Shown here: in pieces, positions 27,060 to 35,854 of the stretch | How positions within the stretch are numbered: position 1 is the first letter of the stretch | Layout of the letters: each line of letters begins with the position of its first letter | Assembly: GCF_018688235.1 (NCBI RefSeq) | Contig: NZ_CP061313.1 | Location: 975,130-1,039,129, forward strand | Source of the DNA: Polynucleobacter sp. AP-Nino-20-G2 | GTDB lineage: Bacteria; Pseudomonadota; Gammaproteobacteria; Burkholderiales; Burkholderiaceae | DNA: 64,000 bases | Direction of reading: 5' to 3' | The notes under the pieces: model-generated | Databases searched by the model: none | Seen by the model: the letters and a program-made list of their open reading frames with translations, nothing else | Told to the model about the DNA's origin: nothing | Position numbers and translations under genes: made by a program

Positions 27060-28346
27060 ATGAGCGCCATTGTTGACATCATCGGTAGAGAAGTTTTAGA
27101 TTCCCGCGGTAACCCAACGGTTGAGTGCGATGTTTTACTTGAATCTGGTGTTATGGGTCGAGCAGCGGTTCCTTCTGGTGCATCCACCGGCTCGCGCGAA
27201 GCTATTGAATTACGTGATGGCGACAAAGAGCGTTACTTAGGTAAGGGCGTATTGAAAGCCGTACAAAATATTAATATTGAAATCGCCGAATCTATTCTTG
27301 GTCTTGATGCAAGCGAACAAGCATTTTTGGATCACACACTCATTGAGCTCGACGGCACTCACAACAAAGCGCGCTTAGGTGCTAATGCAACGCTTGCCGT
27401 TTCAATGGCTGTCGCAAGAGCTGCCGCTGAAGAGGCAGGACTGCCTTTGTATCGCTATTTTGGCGGCTCAGGCGGTATGCAACTTCCTGTTCCAATGATG
27501 AATATCGTCAATGGTGGCGCGCATGCGAACAATAGTTTAGATATTCAAGAATTTATGATCATGCCTGTTGGCGCTCAGAGCTTCCGTGAGGCCTTGCGTT
27601 GCGGCGCTGAAATCTTTCATGAGCTAAAGAAAATTATTGGTGCTCAAGGCATGCCTACAACGGTTGGTGATGAGGGTGGATTTGCACCAAACTTTAAGAG
27701 CAATCAAGAATGTCTTCAAACGATTATGAAGGCTATTGAGGGCGCCGGATACCAAGCGGGCGAAGATGTGTTGTTGGCATTAGATTGTGCTGCTAGCGAG
27801 TTTTACAAGGATGGCAAATACCATTTATCCGGCGAAGGTCTTCAGCTCGCTTCAAGCGAGTTCTCAGACTACCTGGGTAACTTGGCGGATCAATTCCCAA
27901 TCGTATCGATTGAAGATGGTATGCACGAGAGTGACTGGGATGGTTGGGCTGATATCACAACAAAACTAGGCAAGAAAATTCAACTGGTTGGTGACGATTT
28001 ATTTGTTACCAATACTCGCATCCTCAAAGAGGGTATCGAAAAAGGTATTGCTAACTCTATCTTGATCAAGATTAATCAGATTGGTACTTTGACTGAAACT
28101 TTTGCCGCTATAGAAATGGCAAAACGTGCGAATTACACAGCCGTTATTTCACATCGCTCCGGCGAAACAGAAGACAGCACCATTGCTGATATTGCAGTTG
28201 GAACTAATGCTGGTCAGATCAAAACAGGCTCACTTTCACGCTCTGATCGCATTGCCAAATACAACCAGTTGTTACGTATTGAAGAAGACTTGGGTGATGT
28301 AGCTAGCTACCCAGGAAAATCTGTTTTCTATAACCTTAAGCGCTAG
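27060..28346 (+). CDS. eno: Enolase
   Basis: Interconverts 2-phosphoglycerate and phosphoenolpyruvate; it also supplies PEP to the neighbouring KdsA reaction. The 428 residues are standard. The N-terminal DSRGNPTVE and PSGASTGSREA, the catalytic GDEGGFAPNF, the metal-binding SIEDGMHESDWDGW and the ISHRSGETEDSTIADIAVG loop are all present. A GGAGAAGG RBS precedes the ATG. ftsB follows after 18 nt. Confidence 0.99.
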   Translation: MSAIVDIIGREVLDSRGNPTVECDVLLESGVMGRAAVPSGASTGSREAIELRDGDKERYLGKGVLKAVQNINIEIAESILGLDASEQAFLDHTLIELDGTHNKARLGANATLAVSMAVARAAAEEAGLPLYRYFGGSGGMQLPVPMMNIVNGGAHANNSLDIQEFMIMPVGAQSFREALRCGAEIFHELKKIIGAQGMPTTVGDEGGFAPNFKSNQECLQTIMKAIEGAGYQAGEDVLLALDCAASEFYKDGKYHLSGEGLQLASSEFSDYLGNLADQFPIVSIEDGMHESDWDGWADITTKLGKKIQLVGDDLFVTNTRILKEGIEKGIANSILIKINQIGTLTETFAAIEMAKRANYTAVISHRSGETEDSTIADIAVGTNAGQIKTGSLSRSDRIAKYNQLLRIEEDLGDVASYPGKSVFYNLKR

Positions 28347-28364
28347 TAACGCAGTCATTCATTT

Positions 28365-28691
28365 ATGCGGATCGTCATCTACTCTATGCTGTTATTGCTG
28401 ATAGCAATCCAGTATCCCCTATGGCTGGGTAAGGGTGGATGGCTTAAGGTCTATGAAATGGAGAAGCAATTAGAGCTTCAACAGGCTAAGAATAGCTTGC
28501 TCAGTTTGCGTAATGCAAAGTTAACTGGTGATGTTACAGATTTAAAAGATGGCACGCGCGCAATTGAAGAAAGAGCGCGCGTTGAACATGGCATGATTAA
28601 GGATGGCGAATTTTTTGTACAAATTTTGCCTACTGAAAAATCAGCTTCTAATACGCTTGATGGCGTAAAGTCAACGAGCGCTAAGCAATAA
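28365..28691 (+). CDS. ftsB: Cell division protein FtsB
   Basis: Small bitopic divisome protein that joins FtsL and FtsQ. It has 108 residues: one N-terminal transmembrane helix (about residues 4-20), then a coiled coil (EKQLELQQAKNSLLSLRNAKL) and the conserved EERARVEHGMIKDGEFFV region. It directly follows eno, its usual position in beta- and gammaproteobacteria. It lies 11 nt from the convergent hslO stop. Confidence 0.94.
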   Translation: MRIVIYSMLLLLIAIQYPLWLGKGGWLKVYEMEKQLELQQAKNSLLSLRNAKLTGDVTDLKDGTRAIEERARVEHGMIKDGEFFVQILPTEKSASNTLDGVKSTSAKQ

Positions 28692-28702
28692 TCCACTACC
28701 CT

Positions 28703-29668
28703 TTAATGGCCGCTTGATGGCGGCCTTGTTGCATCCGCTAGTAGATCCGTTTTAAATACCTGACGACAATCTACAACATCAAAATGATAGGCTTTTGCGC
28801 AAAAATCGCACTCTGTTTCAACAGATCCGCGTTCCGCCAGAATGCTTTCAACTTCTTGTTCTCCCAGCATTCTGAGGACATCTGCAACCTTTGCGCGTGA
28901 GCAGCGACAAGCAAACTGAATAGGGCGGGAAGGAAAACTTCTAACTCCATTTTCTGCCGACTCCTCGAGAAATAGACGGCGCAGAATGGTCTGCGGCGGC
29001 AGGGTGAGCAGCTCTTCCGGGGTAATCGTTTCGCCAAGGGTTTGAATGCGCGTCCAACCTTCAGCAGCTACTTGAGGGTCAAGATGGGCATGCCCCCCTG
29101 AATCTGGCAAACGTTGCAACAGGAGGCCGCCTACATGCGTCTCATTAGAGGCGAGCCAGATACGTGTATCTAACTGTTCAGAATTCTGCATATACAAAGC
29201 AATTGCTTCGGCGGCACTAGCTACTGGTTTGATAACCGTGCCACGATGTTCTTGCAGGGCGACAATTCCCTGGTAAGGAGGTTGACCTGGCTGGCGATCC
29301 GCTGGATCTAGGGTGATGACAAGGCGCCCGGTATTTTCTGCGTCCAATAGCTCGCCAAGCGTAGCATTAGGATCAATGCTTTCTGCTTCTACCGAGAGCT
29401 TCACGGTGGCCCGCATTGTGAGATCAGACTTGCATTCCACAACCAAGAGTTGAATGGGTCCCTTGCTTTGGGCTTGAATAATTAAGGTCCCATCGAATTT
29501 AAGGCTAGCACTGAGTAGGGTGGCTGCACCCACAAAATCACCAAGGATACGTCTAACAACAGGGGGGTCGTTGCGTCGCTCCAAAACTGCCTGCCAGGCG
29601 CTGCCGATAGAGACAATCTCCCCGCGGACCGGAGCGCCATCACACATAAATACGAGTAGTTCATTCAT
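28703..29668 (-). CDS. hslO: Hsp33 redox-regulated chaperone
   Basis: Holdase chaperone activated by oxidation and unfolding. The C-terminal zinc switch is visible as CxC (ACRCS) and CxxC (CDFCAK) about 40 residues apart. The N-terminal domain shows VRGEIVSIG and a long substrate-binding region. The chosen start is the ATG at 29668 (MNELLVFM), giving 321 residues. An upstream in-frame ATG at 29716 adds 16 residues without family similarity and would narrow the divergent region with gltX. Confidence 0.93.
   Translation of the reverse strand: MNELLVFMCDGAPVRGEIVSIGSAWQAVLERRNDPPVVRRILGDFVGAATLLSASLKFDGTLIIQAQSKGPIQLLVVECKSDLTMRATVKLSVEAESIDPNATLGELLDAENTGRLVITLDPADRQPGQPPYQGIVALQEHRGTVIKPVASAAEAIALYMQNSEQLDTRIWLASNETHVGGLLLQRLPDSGGHAHLDPQVAAEGWTRIQTLGETITPEELLTLPPQTILRRLFLEESAENGVRSFPSRPIQFACRCSRAKVADVLRMLGEQEVESILAERGSVETECDFCAKAYHFDVVDCRQVFKTDLLADATRPPSSGH
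28708..28727 (+). terminator. Possible terminator after ftsB, inside the hslO 3' end
   Basis: A GC-rich 6-bp stem GGCCGC/GCGGCC with loop TTGATG, followed by CTTGTT, 17 nt after the ftsB stop. It overlaps the last codons of the convergent hslO. The T-tract is weak, so the call is tentative. Confidence 0.4.
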
Positions 29669-29745
29669 AGGTGAAAGTATCCACGGTTTTCCATAATTGC
29701 GCGACATTTGGCTCAATTTTGGGCTTACCTGAGATAATGATGGTT

Positions 29746-31140
29746 ATGCATATACGTACACGCTTCGCCCCCAGTCCCACGGGCTTTATACATTTGGGAA
29801 ACCTTCGTAGCGCCTTATATCCATGGGCATTTGCGCGCCACAATAAAGGCGACTTCATTCTTCGGATTGAGGATACGGACCTTGAGCGCTCCACCCAAGA
29901 AGCGGTGGATGTGATTATTGAGGGAATGGCTTGGCTTGGCTTGGATTTAGACGAGGGGCCCATCTATCAAATGCAGCGCATTGACCGCTATCGCGAGGTT
30001 GTTAAGGAAATGCTTGATGCTGGCTTGGCCTACCCTTGCTATATGAGCGAGGATGACCTCAATGCATTACGCGATCAGCAGATGGCCAATAAAGAAAAGC
30101 CCCGCTATAACGGCTTATGGAGGCCGGAGCCAGGTAAAGAACTTCCAGCAGTCCCTGAGGGTGTTTTGCCTGTTATTCGCTTTAAGAACCCCATTGGTGG
30201 GTCGGTAATCTGGCAGGATGCGGTGAAAGGTCAAATTGAGATTAGCAATGACGAATTAGATGATTTGGTGATTGCTCGCTCTGATGGCACACCTACATAT
30301 AACTTCTGCGTCGTTGTCGATGATTTGGATATGAATATTACCCACGTCATTCGTGGTGATGATCACGTGAACAATACTCCGCGTCAAATTAACATCATGA
30401 AGGCTTTGGGTGGTACACCGCCGGTTTATGCGCATTTGCCGACTGTATTAAATGATTCTGGTGAAAAGATGAGTAAGCGTAATGGCGCAATGAGTGTGCG
30501 CGATTACCAAAAGGCAGGGTACCTGCCAGAAGCAATCCTAAATTACTTGGCGCGTTTGGGCTGGTCTCATGGCGATGCTGAGGTATTTAGCAAGGAGCAG
30601 TTTGTGAATTGGTTTGATTTAGATAGCCTTGGCCGCTCGCCAGCACAACACAATCCAGAAAAATTGCTCTGGTTAAACCATCAATACATCCAGAATGCTG
30701 ATCCAGTGCAGTTAGCTGAATTGACTAAGCCGTTTGCGCATGAGCTGGGCATTGATACCGAAAAAGGGCCCAACTTTGTTGATGTTGTCACCTTATTAAA
30801 GGATCGCGCCAATACTTTGATTGAGATAGCGGAGGGCGCCAAGCTGTTTTATTTGCCGGCGCCGATGCATAGCGCTGATCAAATTGCCGCAAATATCCCT
30901 CAAGAAATCATTCCGGCGCTAAAAGATTTAATTGAAGCTGTAAAGTCAGCGGAGCATTCAAAAACTGCTTATGCGGGTGTATTTAAGGCTGTCCTAGCGA
31001 AGCATCAAATTAAAATGCCAGCGTTGGCTATGCCGGTTCGCTATGCCTTATTTGCGACCACGCAGACGCCAGCCATTGATTCTGTCTTGGTTGTGCTTGG
31101 TAAGAATGAGGTTGTAGAGCGCCTTTCTAAGGTGGTCTAA
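29746..31140 (+). CDS. gltX: Glutamyl-tRNA synthetase
   Basis: Charges tRNA-Glu. Class I synthetase of 464 residues from the ATG at 29746 (MHIRTRFAPSPTG). The HIGH-type motif is HLGN, and the KMSKS-type motif is EKMSKRNG. The RIEDTDLERS block is diagnostic of GltX. In-frame ATGs at 29737 and 29740 are equally possible starts; 29671 is too far upstream. The next plus-strand genes are a tRNA cluster that includes its own substrate, tRNA-Glu. Confidence 0.96.
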   Translation: MHIRTRFAPSPTGFIHLGNLRSALYPWAFARHNKGDFILRIEDTDLERSTQEAVDVIIEGMAWLGLDLDEGPIYQMQRIDRYREVVKEMLDAGLAYPCYMSEDDLNALRDQQMANKEKPRYNGLWRPEPGKELPAVPEGVLPVIRFKNPIGGSVIWQDAVKGQIEISNDELDDLVIARSDGTPTYNFCVVVDDLDMNITHVIRGDDHVNNTPRQINIMKALGGTPPVYAHLPTVLNDSGEKMSKRNGAMSVRDYQKAGYLPEAILNYLARLGWSHGDAEVFSKEQFVNWFDLDSLGRSPAQHNPEKLLWLNHQYIQNADPVQLAELTKPFAHELGIDTEKGPNFVDVVTLLKDRANTLIEIAEGAKLFYLPAPMHSADQIAANIPQEIIPALKDLIEAVKSAEHSKTAYAGVFKAVLAKHQIKMPALAMPVRYALFATTQTPAIDSVLVVLGKNEVVERLSKVV

Positions 31141-31148
31141 TTTAGAAT

Positions 31149-31178
31149 TTGCGTAGTCGGGCAAAAGTAGGATAAAAT
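31149..31178 (+). promoter_or_regulatory. Putative promoter of the tRNA-Ala-Glu-Asp operon
   Basis: TTGCGT (31149-31154) and TAAAAT (31173-31178) with an 18-nt spacer, about 43 nt before the first tRNA. Confidence 0.5.
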
Positions 31179-31221
31179 CTTGGATTGTTTTGAGTGTCTT
31201 GTAGATTTATAGCGAGATTAC

Positions 31222-31297
<76 letters not shown>

Positions 31298-31338
31298 AGC
31301 ATTTAGAATAGCGGTACTTAGTTTTTGTAGTAGTCCAG

Positions 31339-31414
31339 GTCCCCATCGTCTAGAGGCCTAGGACATCACCCTTTCACGGTGAGTACGGGGGTTCGAATCC
31401 CCCTGGGGACGCCA
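31339..31414 (+). tRNA. tRNA-Glu (UUC)
   Basis: A 76-nt cloverleaf. The acceptor GTCCCCA pairs with TGGGGAC and the sequence ends GCCA. The anticodon loop CTTTCAC gives UUC. The T arm contains GGGGGTTCGAATCCCCC. It is the second member of the cluster downstream of gltX. Confidence 0.97.
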
Positions 31415-31474
31415 AGTTTATTGGCTAGTTGTGAGTAGTAGCATTAAGTGACACAAGTAGCGATCGTTGCATTT

Positions 31475-31551
31475 GGAGCGGTAGTTCAGTTGGTTAGAAT
31501 ATCGGCCTGTCACGCCGAGGGTCGCGGGTTCGAGTCCCGTCCGCTCCGCCA
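31475..31551 (+). tRNA. tRNA-Asp (GUC)
   Basis: A 77-nt cloverleaf. The acceptor GGAGCGG pairs with CCGCTCC and the sequence ends GCCA. The anticodon loop CTGTCAC gives GUC. The T arm contains CGGGTTCGAGTCCCG. It is the last member of the cluster; a terminator starts 8 nt after it. Confidence 0.97.
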
Positions 31552-31558
31552 ATTTATA

Positions 31559-31583
31559 AAAGAGCCCTTTAAAAGGGCTCTTT
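31559..31583 (+). terminator. Intrinsic terminator of the tRNA operon
   Basis: Stem AAAGAGCCC/GGGCTCTTT with a short A/T-rich loop that can pair further, followed by CTATTTC. It lies 8 nt after tRNA-Asp and can also serve the convergent gene at 31609. Confidence 0.85.
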
Positions 31584-31608
31584 CTATTTCATCAGCTCAC
31601 TCAGAGCC

Positions 31609-32043
31609 TCATTGTCCGGTAGGTGAAGCGCTTACATAATTGCCGCCATCAGTTGGCCCGCTGATTCCAACTGATTGTGAGGATTCTTTTGACCCATCTA
31701 TCTGCAAGATTTTTTTGCTAGCGGCTACGCTTTTAGCATTTGGTACGCTTGCGTTGTTTACAGGCGCTTTATTGGCAGTAGTGGTTGCTGGGGTGCTGGT
31801 TGCCGTCTTGGCGGTCGATATTGCAGAAGTGGTGGCGGTGATTTTGCTGGCAACGGAGATGGCTGCTGTTGTTGTCTTTGAGTTAGCTGCCACTTTTGCG
31901 GCTGCAGTCGCTTTTGCAGCGGCTTGTTGTTGCTGAGCTAGCTTTGCTTGCTCTGTTTGTTGAACTGCATCAACTAGCGGGCAATTTACCAGTAGGGCTG
32001 ACGACATTAGATAAATTCTCAAGCGCTTTTTGCTCGCTTTCAT
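31609..32043 (-). CDS. Ala/Thr-rich low-complexity secreted protein, unknown function
   Basis: I do not recognise a family. The 144 residues begin with a basic start and a hydrophobic stretch (about residues 8-26), compatible with a signal peptide ending near LVDA. A Gln/Ala segment (LAQQQQAAAKA) follows, then a long Ala/Thr/Ser/Lys region (about residues 48-110) and a polar tail. It starts 18 nt after the TolC-like gene on the same strand, so the two are probably co-transcribed. The low-complexity body suggests a disordered or surface-associated linker protein. An overlapping plus-strand frame is regarded as its shadow. Confidence 0.6.
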   Translation of the reverse strand: MKASKKRLRIYLMSSALLVNCPLVDAVQQTEQAKLAQQQQAAAKATAAAKVAANSKTTTAAISVASKITATTSAISTAKTATSTPATTTANKAPVNNASVPNAKSVAASKKILQIDGSKESSQSVGISGPTDGGNYVSASPTGQ

Positions 32044-32061
32044 GGCTACCTCTAAAGATAT

Positions 32062-33306
32062 TTAATTCAAATTAGGTACGTCAAAATCACCGCTTAATCT
32101 TTGCAACAGTATCAGAGTTTTAGCATGCACGGTGCGTGCATCAATAAGTTCATATTCTGCTTCACGAAATTTGAGCAATCCTTGCAAGCCTAAGTTTTGG
32201 GAAGGCTTTGCCTGACTATATGAAGCTGCTGCAGTCTCAAGACGATCTTTGGCAGCTTGATACTGTAAATAGGTTTGATTTATCTCAGTAACAATTTTAG
32301 TTTTAGCTGCAACTAAATTTACCTCTTGTTCAGCAACCGTGTTTGAAGCGGCAATCAAATCAGAATCATTCAAGAGTCCATTGCCCAATGGAATAGAAAG
32401 CAAAAAGCTAAAAGATTTTTGGGCGCCATAACCAACTCCGTTTGAGGAGTAGGGTGGAGTCTCTGTGTAATACAGGCCTGGTAAAAAATCGGGGTTTTTC
32501 CCGGCCTTCACCATTTCTAAATTTGCGGCAGCAGATTCAATGGAGGCCTTGCTCGATGTTAGATCCGCTCTATTGTCCTGCGCTCGCTCAACGAGATCTT
32601 TAGTCGTGAATTTTTGCGGAGGAATATTCAACATACCAACCGGCAAAGGCAACGGTTGATTTGGATTTCCTAGAAAGTTCACCAAGCCATATGAATAGTA
32701 TTTTAAATCGTTAGCAAGTACTTTTTGGGCTGCTAAGAATTCTGTTTTATGTGAGCTTACATCTTGACCCTTGTAGGCGCTCAATTTGTCAATGGCTGAT
32801 TGATAGGATTGCCAAAGCAACTTTGTTCTTAGCGCATCGATGTAATTAAATATCGCCTGGGTTTCTACGGAGCGTGTTTCAACGATCATCTCCGCTAGAT
32901 GCCTATTAGCCTCAGATTGTGCGTATGCCTCTCTCGCAGAGCGCTTCCCCCAACCCTCAACAGTAACTGTGGCTCCAACTGTGTTTGATGCTGGATTTGT
33001 ATAGCCAGTATAGGGCGCTTGGGTGTAGACGCTTCCACGGGCGTAGGTCAATATGGGACTCAAATACGGCATCCCGGCTTGTTTTGCCGTCGAAGCTGCT
33101 GAATCGGCCGTTAGCTTTTTCGCTCTTAAGGCTGGATTCTTTTCATTAAGCTCGTTCAGGTAGGTGCTTAATGTCATGGTTTGGTATGTGGTGTCGGACA
33201 CTTTAAAAGGTGGAAGCGTTTGTCCGGAAGAGATGCAAGGCAAAAGGCAGGCAGAAGCGAGAAGCGCTTTAATTGCCCCCATCTTTATTGTCGGTCTACC
33301 GCTCAT
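32062..33306 (-). CDS. TolC-like outer membrane efflux protein
   Basis: The 414 residues include an N-terminal signal peptide (LLASACLLPCISSGQ). Two long alpha-helical halves of the OEP type follow: NPALRAKKLTADSAASTAKQAGMPYLSP, then NRADLTSSKASIESAAANLEMVKAGKNPDFLPGL in the second repeat. Such proteins form trimeric outer-membrane channels for type I or RND export. No inner-membrane pump or adaptor lies nearby, so it probably works with a distant partner. The start overlaps the end of the upstream hydrolase by 11 nt, suggesting translational coupling; the in-frame ATG at 33282 is an alternative start. Confidence 0.82.
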   Translation of the reverse strand: MSGRPTIKMGAIKALLASACLLPCISSGQTLPPFKVSDTTYQTMTLSTYLNELNEKNPALRAKKLTADSAASTAKQAGMPYLSPILTYARGSVYTQAPYTGYTNPASNTVGATVTVEGWGKRSAREAYAQSEANRHLAEMIVETRSVETQAIFNYIDALRTKLLWQSYQSAIDKLSAYKGQDVSSHKTEFLAAQKVLANDLKYYSYGLVNFLGNPNQPLPLPVGMLNIPPQKFTTKDLVERAQDNRADLTSSKASIESAAANLEMVKAGKNPDFLPGLYYTETPPYSSNGVGYGAQKSFSFLLSIPLGNGLLNDSDLIAASNTVAEQEVNLVAAKTKIVTEINQTYLQYQAAKDRLETAAASYSQAKPSQNLGLQGLLKFREAEYELIDARTVHAKTLILLQRLSGDFDVPNLN

Positions 33307-34183
33307 TTCTATTCTTAATGATCAGACTAGGGGTTTCAATATTGAAACGCTCAACTAGCTCAGTTTTTTGGATGGATCGCCCAATGAACCCATTTACTTC
33401 ATTGGCCACGATTTCACGCTCATTATCGACGGTAATCATATGATAGGAGTTGCCAAGCCAAATCATGCGACGAGTTTCTGAGCTAATGCCGCTCAAAATT
33501 AAATTAGGATTTTTGGGGGAGGCGGTTTCATCATCGATAGCATGAATGATTAATGCATCCGAGGTAATGTCACTCAAATTCTTTTTGGTAGCGCTGATGA
33601 GTCGTAGTGACTGGTAGAGATTTTTTGCGGGGAGGTGGGCCGCTCCAAGCTCGCTAACAGCATTTGCCATAACGGCCTTTTGAATATGGCGACGCAACTC
33701 TTTATTTTTAACTCCAAAGGGTTCGACTTCTTTGTAATGCCAATTCCTGATCCCTAGGCGGTAAACGAGCGAAAGGAAAGGGTGGTACCAGGGTATGGAC
33801 CACCCATCAAAAAGCAGAACTGGTGACAGTAAGGAGATGCTCTGGATGGACGAGTTTCGACTGGCGACTGCAAGTGCAAGGGTGGCTCCCATGCTTAGCC
33901 CAACTAAAGAAACGGATTTATGGGTTTGTCCCAGGTCAATGACGAACTGATCAACGGCCTCGATCCAGTCGGTGAAATCACTGGCGCCAGTGTGGGCAGA
34001 GTAGCCCAGAATTTTGGGAATGGCATAAGTATGCCCAGATTGGCGCAATAATCTAGGAATCGCTCCCAACTCTAACTCTGAACCGCAAAGGCCGTGCAAA
34101 AGCACTACCGCGTGCCCTGAATTACCTTGATAGAATGTCTCGTATCGATCCGGTTGATCTGCAATTACTGTCATTGGGTGCAT
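33296..34183 (-). CDS. Alpha/beta hydrolase, carboxylesterase-like
   Basis: The 295 residues form an alpha/beta hydrolase. The oxyanion region is VVLLHGLCGSELEL near residues 26-39. The nucleophile elbow is GLSMG with Ser97. The acid is probably Asp in HAIDDETASP and the base His in NSYHMITVD, the layout of Est30-like carboxylesterases. There is no signal peptide, so it is probably cytoplasmic. It is the first gene of a hydrolase, TolC-like, Ala/Thr-rich set. The substrate is unknown. Confidence 0.82.
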   Translation of the reverse strand: MHPMTVIADQPDRYETFYQGNSGHAVVLLHGLCGSELELGAIPRLLRQSGHTYAIPKILGYSAHTGASDFTDWIEAVDQFVIDLGQTHKSVSLVGLSMGATLALAVASRNSSIQSISLLSPVLLFDGWSIPWYHPFLSLVYRLGIRNWHYKEVEPFGVKNKELRRHIQKAVMANAVSELGAAHLPAKNLYQSLRLISATKKNLSDITSDALIIHAIDDETASPKNPNLILSGISSETRRMIWLGNSYHMITVDNEREIVANEVNGFIGRSIQKTELVERFNIETPSLIIKNRNER

Positions 34184-34219
34184 TAAAGCCCATATTTTTA
34201 TAGAACCTCATTATTACTC

Positions 34220-34681
34220 ATGAAAATAAAAAATTCGAAGCGTTGGGCAAGAAGTGGTGCTGAGGCCTATTTTTTTGCGGTATTTGGGGTTTTTGTGGCT
34301 TTTTCCATACGCTATAGCCTGCATATTTTTTTGCAGGGCAATATCCCAATGACCTTCTTTATCCTCAATACAATCTTGATCGCGCTTTTTTACGGGTATG
34401 TGCCAAGCTTGCTTACGATTGTGCTCTCAGTTCCTTTAGCCTTCTTTTTCTTTGTACCCCCCTTTGACTCATTCGATACCCCAACACCTCAGGATTCATT
34501 TGTTTTCCTGTCTTATATCCTGATTGCATTTATTGCCGTTGGGGTTGTTGAATGGCTTCAGAGGGAGCGCTATAAAGCAATATTGCTGACCAACGTAAGT
34601 AACAGCAATTTTCAGCTGTTAAGTGAGGCTAGCTCTTCTCTAAAAAAAGCCCAAAATACTATTTCTCACGGCAAAACCTAG
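34220..34681 (+). CDS. Stand-alone DUF4118 (KdpD-type sensor) membrane protein
   Basis: The 153 residues have about four transmembrane segments (roughly residues 17-37, 43-60, 62-78 and 93-110). The FFVPPFDSF turn and the overall spacing fit the DUF4118 domain, the membrane part of KdpD-type histidine kinases. No kinase or GAF domain follows; after the last helix there is only a short polar, helical tail of about 40 residues. It may be a sensor remnant or a small membrane partner. It is divergent from the hydrolase gene with a 36-nt gap. Confidence 0.65.
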   Translation: MKIKNSKRWARSGAEAYFFAVFGVFVAFSIRYSLHIFLQGNIPMTFFILNTILIALFYGYVPSLLTIVLSVPLAFFFFVPPFDSFDTPTPQDSFVFLSYILIAFIAVGVVEWLQRERYKAILLTNVSNSNFQLLSEASSSLKKAQNTISHGKT

Positions 34682-34744
34682 TCAATTGCTTCTTGGGCCG
34701 CATTTATTACTTTTCAGTCGCTGGTTAATGCAATTTGAGGAAAA

Positions 34745-35005
34745 TTGTGTGAGAATCTAAGGATGTGTAGATTTCTAGGATTTTTCCTCACCTTTTGCTT
34801 GGCTTTGCCTGCGGGCGCAGCTGGTCTCGGCTTTAATCCTTTTGAAAAATCTTCTCCAACTTCTGCTGGGGCTACTCAAAACAATCGTCCTGCAGGGCCG
34901 GCATCTGGACCCGCTCCTAAGGGGCCAGCACCTACTGCTGGACCGAAAACCCAGCCTGCCACTCCGCCAACAAATAATTCAACCCCTCAACAGACTAAAA
35001 AATAG
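34745..35005 (+). CDS. Small Pro-rich exported protein, unknown function
   Basis: An 86-residue frame. A GAGG Shine-Dalgarno-like site ends 4 nt before a TTG at 34745; an in-frame ATG at 34763 (MCRFLGFFLTF) is the alternative and gives a compact signal peptide ending near PAGA. The mature part is Pro/Ala/Gly/Thr rich (PAGPASGPAPKGPAPTAGP) and ends in lysines. Similar tails anchor or space envelope proteins. No family was recognised. Confidence 0.5.
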   Translation: MCENLRMCRFLGFFLTFCLALPAGAAGLGFNPFEKSSPTSAGATQNNRPAGPASGPAPKGPAPTAGPKTQPATPPTNNSTPQQTKK

Positions 35006-35083
35006 CCCTTAGCCCTTGCTAGCGCTGTTTTCGTCTTTGAAGTCAGTTATTTAGGCAACTGGTGTGTCCCATGGCTTTACGCC

Positions 35084-35854
35084 TTATTTAAATCTATATG
35101 CAACGGCTGCGAATATGTTGTCCTGAAATGATTTGTTCATTACTGGACTGCTATTGATGCCGGCACCCATCCACTTTCGTTTTGCGTACACATTTAAATA
35201 CCAGTCGTCTACGATCGGGACCTCTATTAGCATTCCTGCTAATAAATTATTGGTAGCGGGCGCTGTATAGGCTGAATATCCTGTTGCGCTAGCTTGCCCG
35301 GAGCTTAGGCCATAGTAATAGTTGGCGAACTGAGAGGATTGGCGTTCAATGCCCAATTGAGGGTAGATGATGATCTTTTTAACTGTTTCGATTTCAGCAA
35401 AGTAAAGTAATTCATACAAGGCCCCTTTGGATTTTCCAAAGTCATGATACGCATTCAAGAATATCGACCCAACCGGAGTTTCCTGTAGGGTTCCAAAACC
35501 CAGTGGAATGGGATCACTATTGTTGATTGAATTATTGTTATAAGGCGATTTAATCTTGTAGGAGTCAAGACTGACTTTTCCAACGATCTCAAAATAACCA
35601 TAGCCCATTTTGAAGGTTTTAATACCAACTTCATCAATACGCACGAAAAAACGTTGATAGTCAAAAAATGCATAGGGAAGGACAAGTGATTGAGTTCCTT
35701 CGGTTCCAATATGTAAATTTGATGTGTAGACTGCGGCACCAATATCCCCAACAATACGGTCCGGTAGTCCATCGGGGAATTCAGCCTCTGAGTGTGCAGG
35801 CACACTCATTACACAGACAGCGAACAAAGTCAGAATTCGTATTATTTGGTTCAT
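35084..35854 (-). CDS. MipA/OmpV family outer membrane protein
   Basis: The 256 residues start with a signal peptide (about 22 residues, ending near PAHS). A beta-rich sequence follows, with alternating aromatic residues and the C-terminal aromatic end FAAVAYRFK that is typical of outer-membrane barrels. The layout (IGAAVYTS near the start, VPIVDDWYLNVYAKRKWMG near the end) fits MipA/OmpV. Family members act as outer-membrane scaffold or porin-like proteins. It stands alone on the minus strand. Confidence 0.75.
   Translation of the reverse strand: MNQIIRILTLFAVCVMSVPAHSEAEFPDGLPDRIVGDIGAAVYTSNLHIGTEGTQSLVLPYAFFDYQRFFVRIDEVGIKTFKMGYGYFEIVGKVSLDSYKIKSPYNNNSINNSDPIPLGFGTLQETPVGSIFLNAYHDFGKSKGALYELLYFAEIETVKKIIIYPQLGIERQSSQFANYYYGLSSGQASATGYSAYTAPATNNLLAGMLIEVPIVDDWYLNVYAKRKWMGAGINSSPVMNKSFQDNIFAAVAYRFK

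Noticed and set aside
31640..31936. Hydrophobic plus-strand reading frame opposite the Ala/Thr-rich gene
   Set aside because: It is a shadow: Ala/Thr codons read backwards give Ala, Val and Leu runs. It lacks a ribosome site and context, while the minus-strand gene has a signal peptide and operon position.
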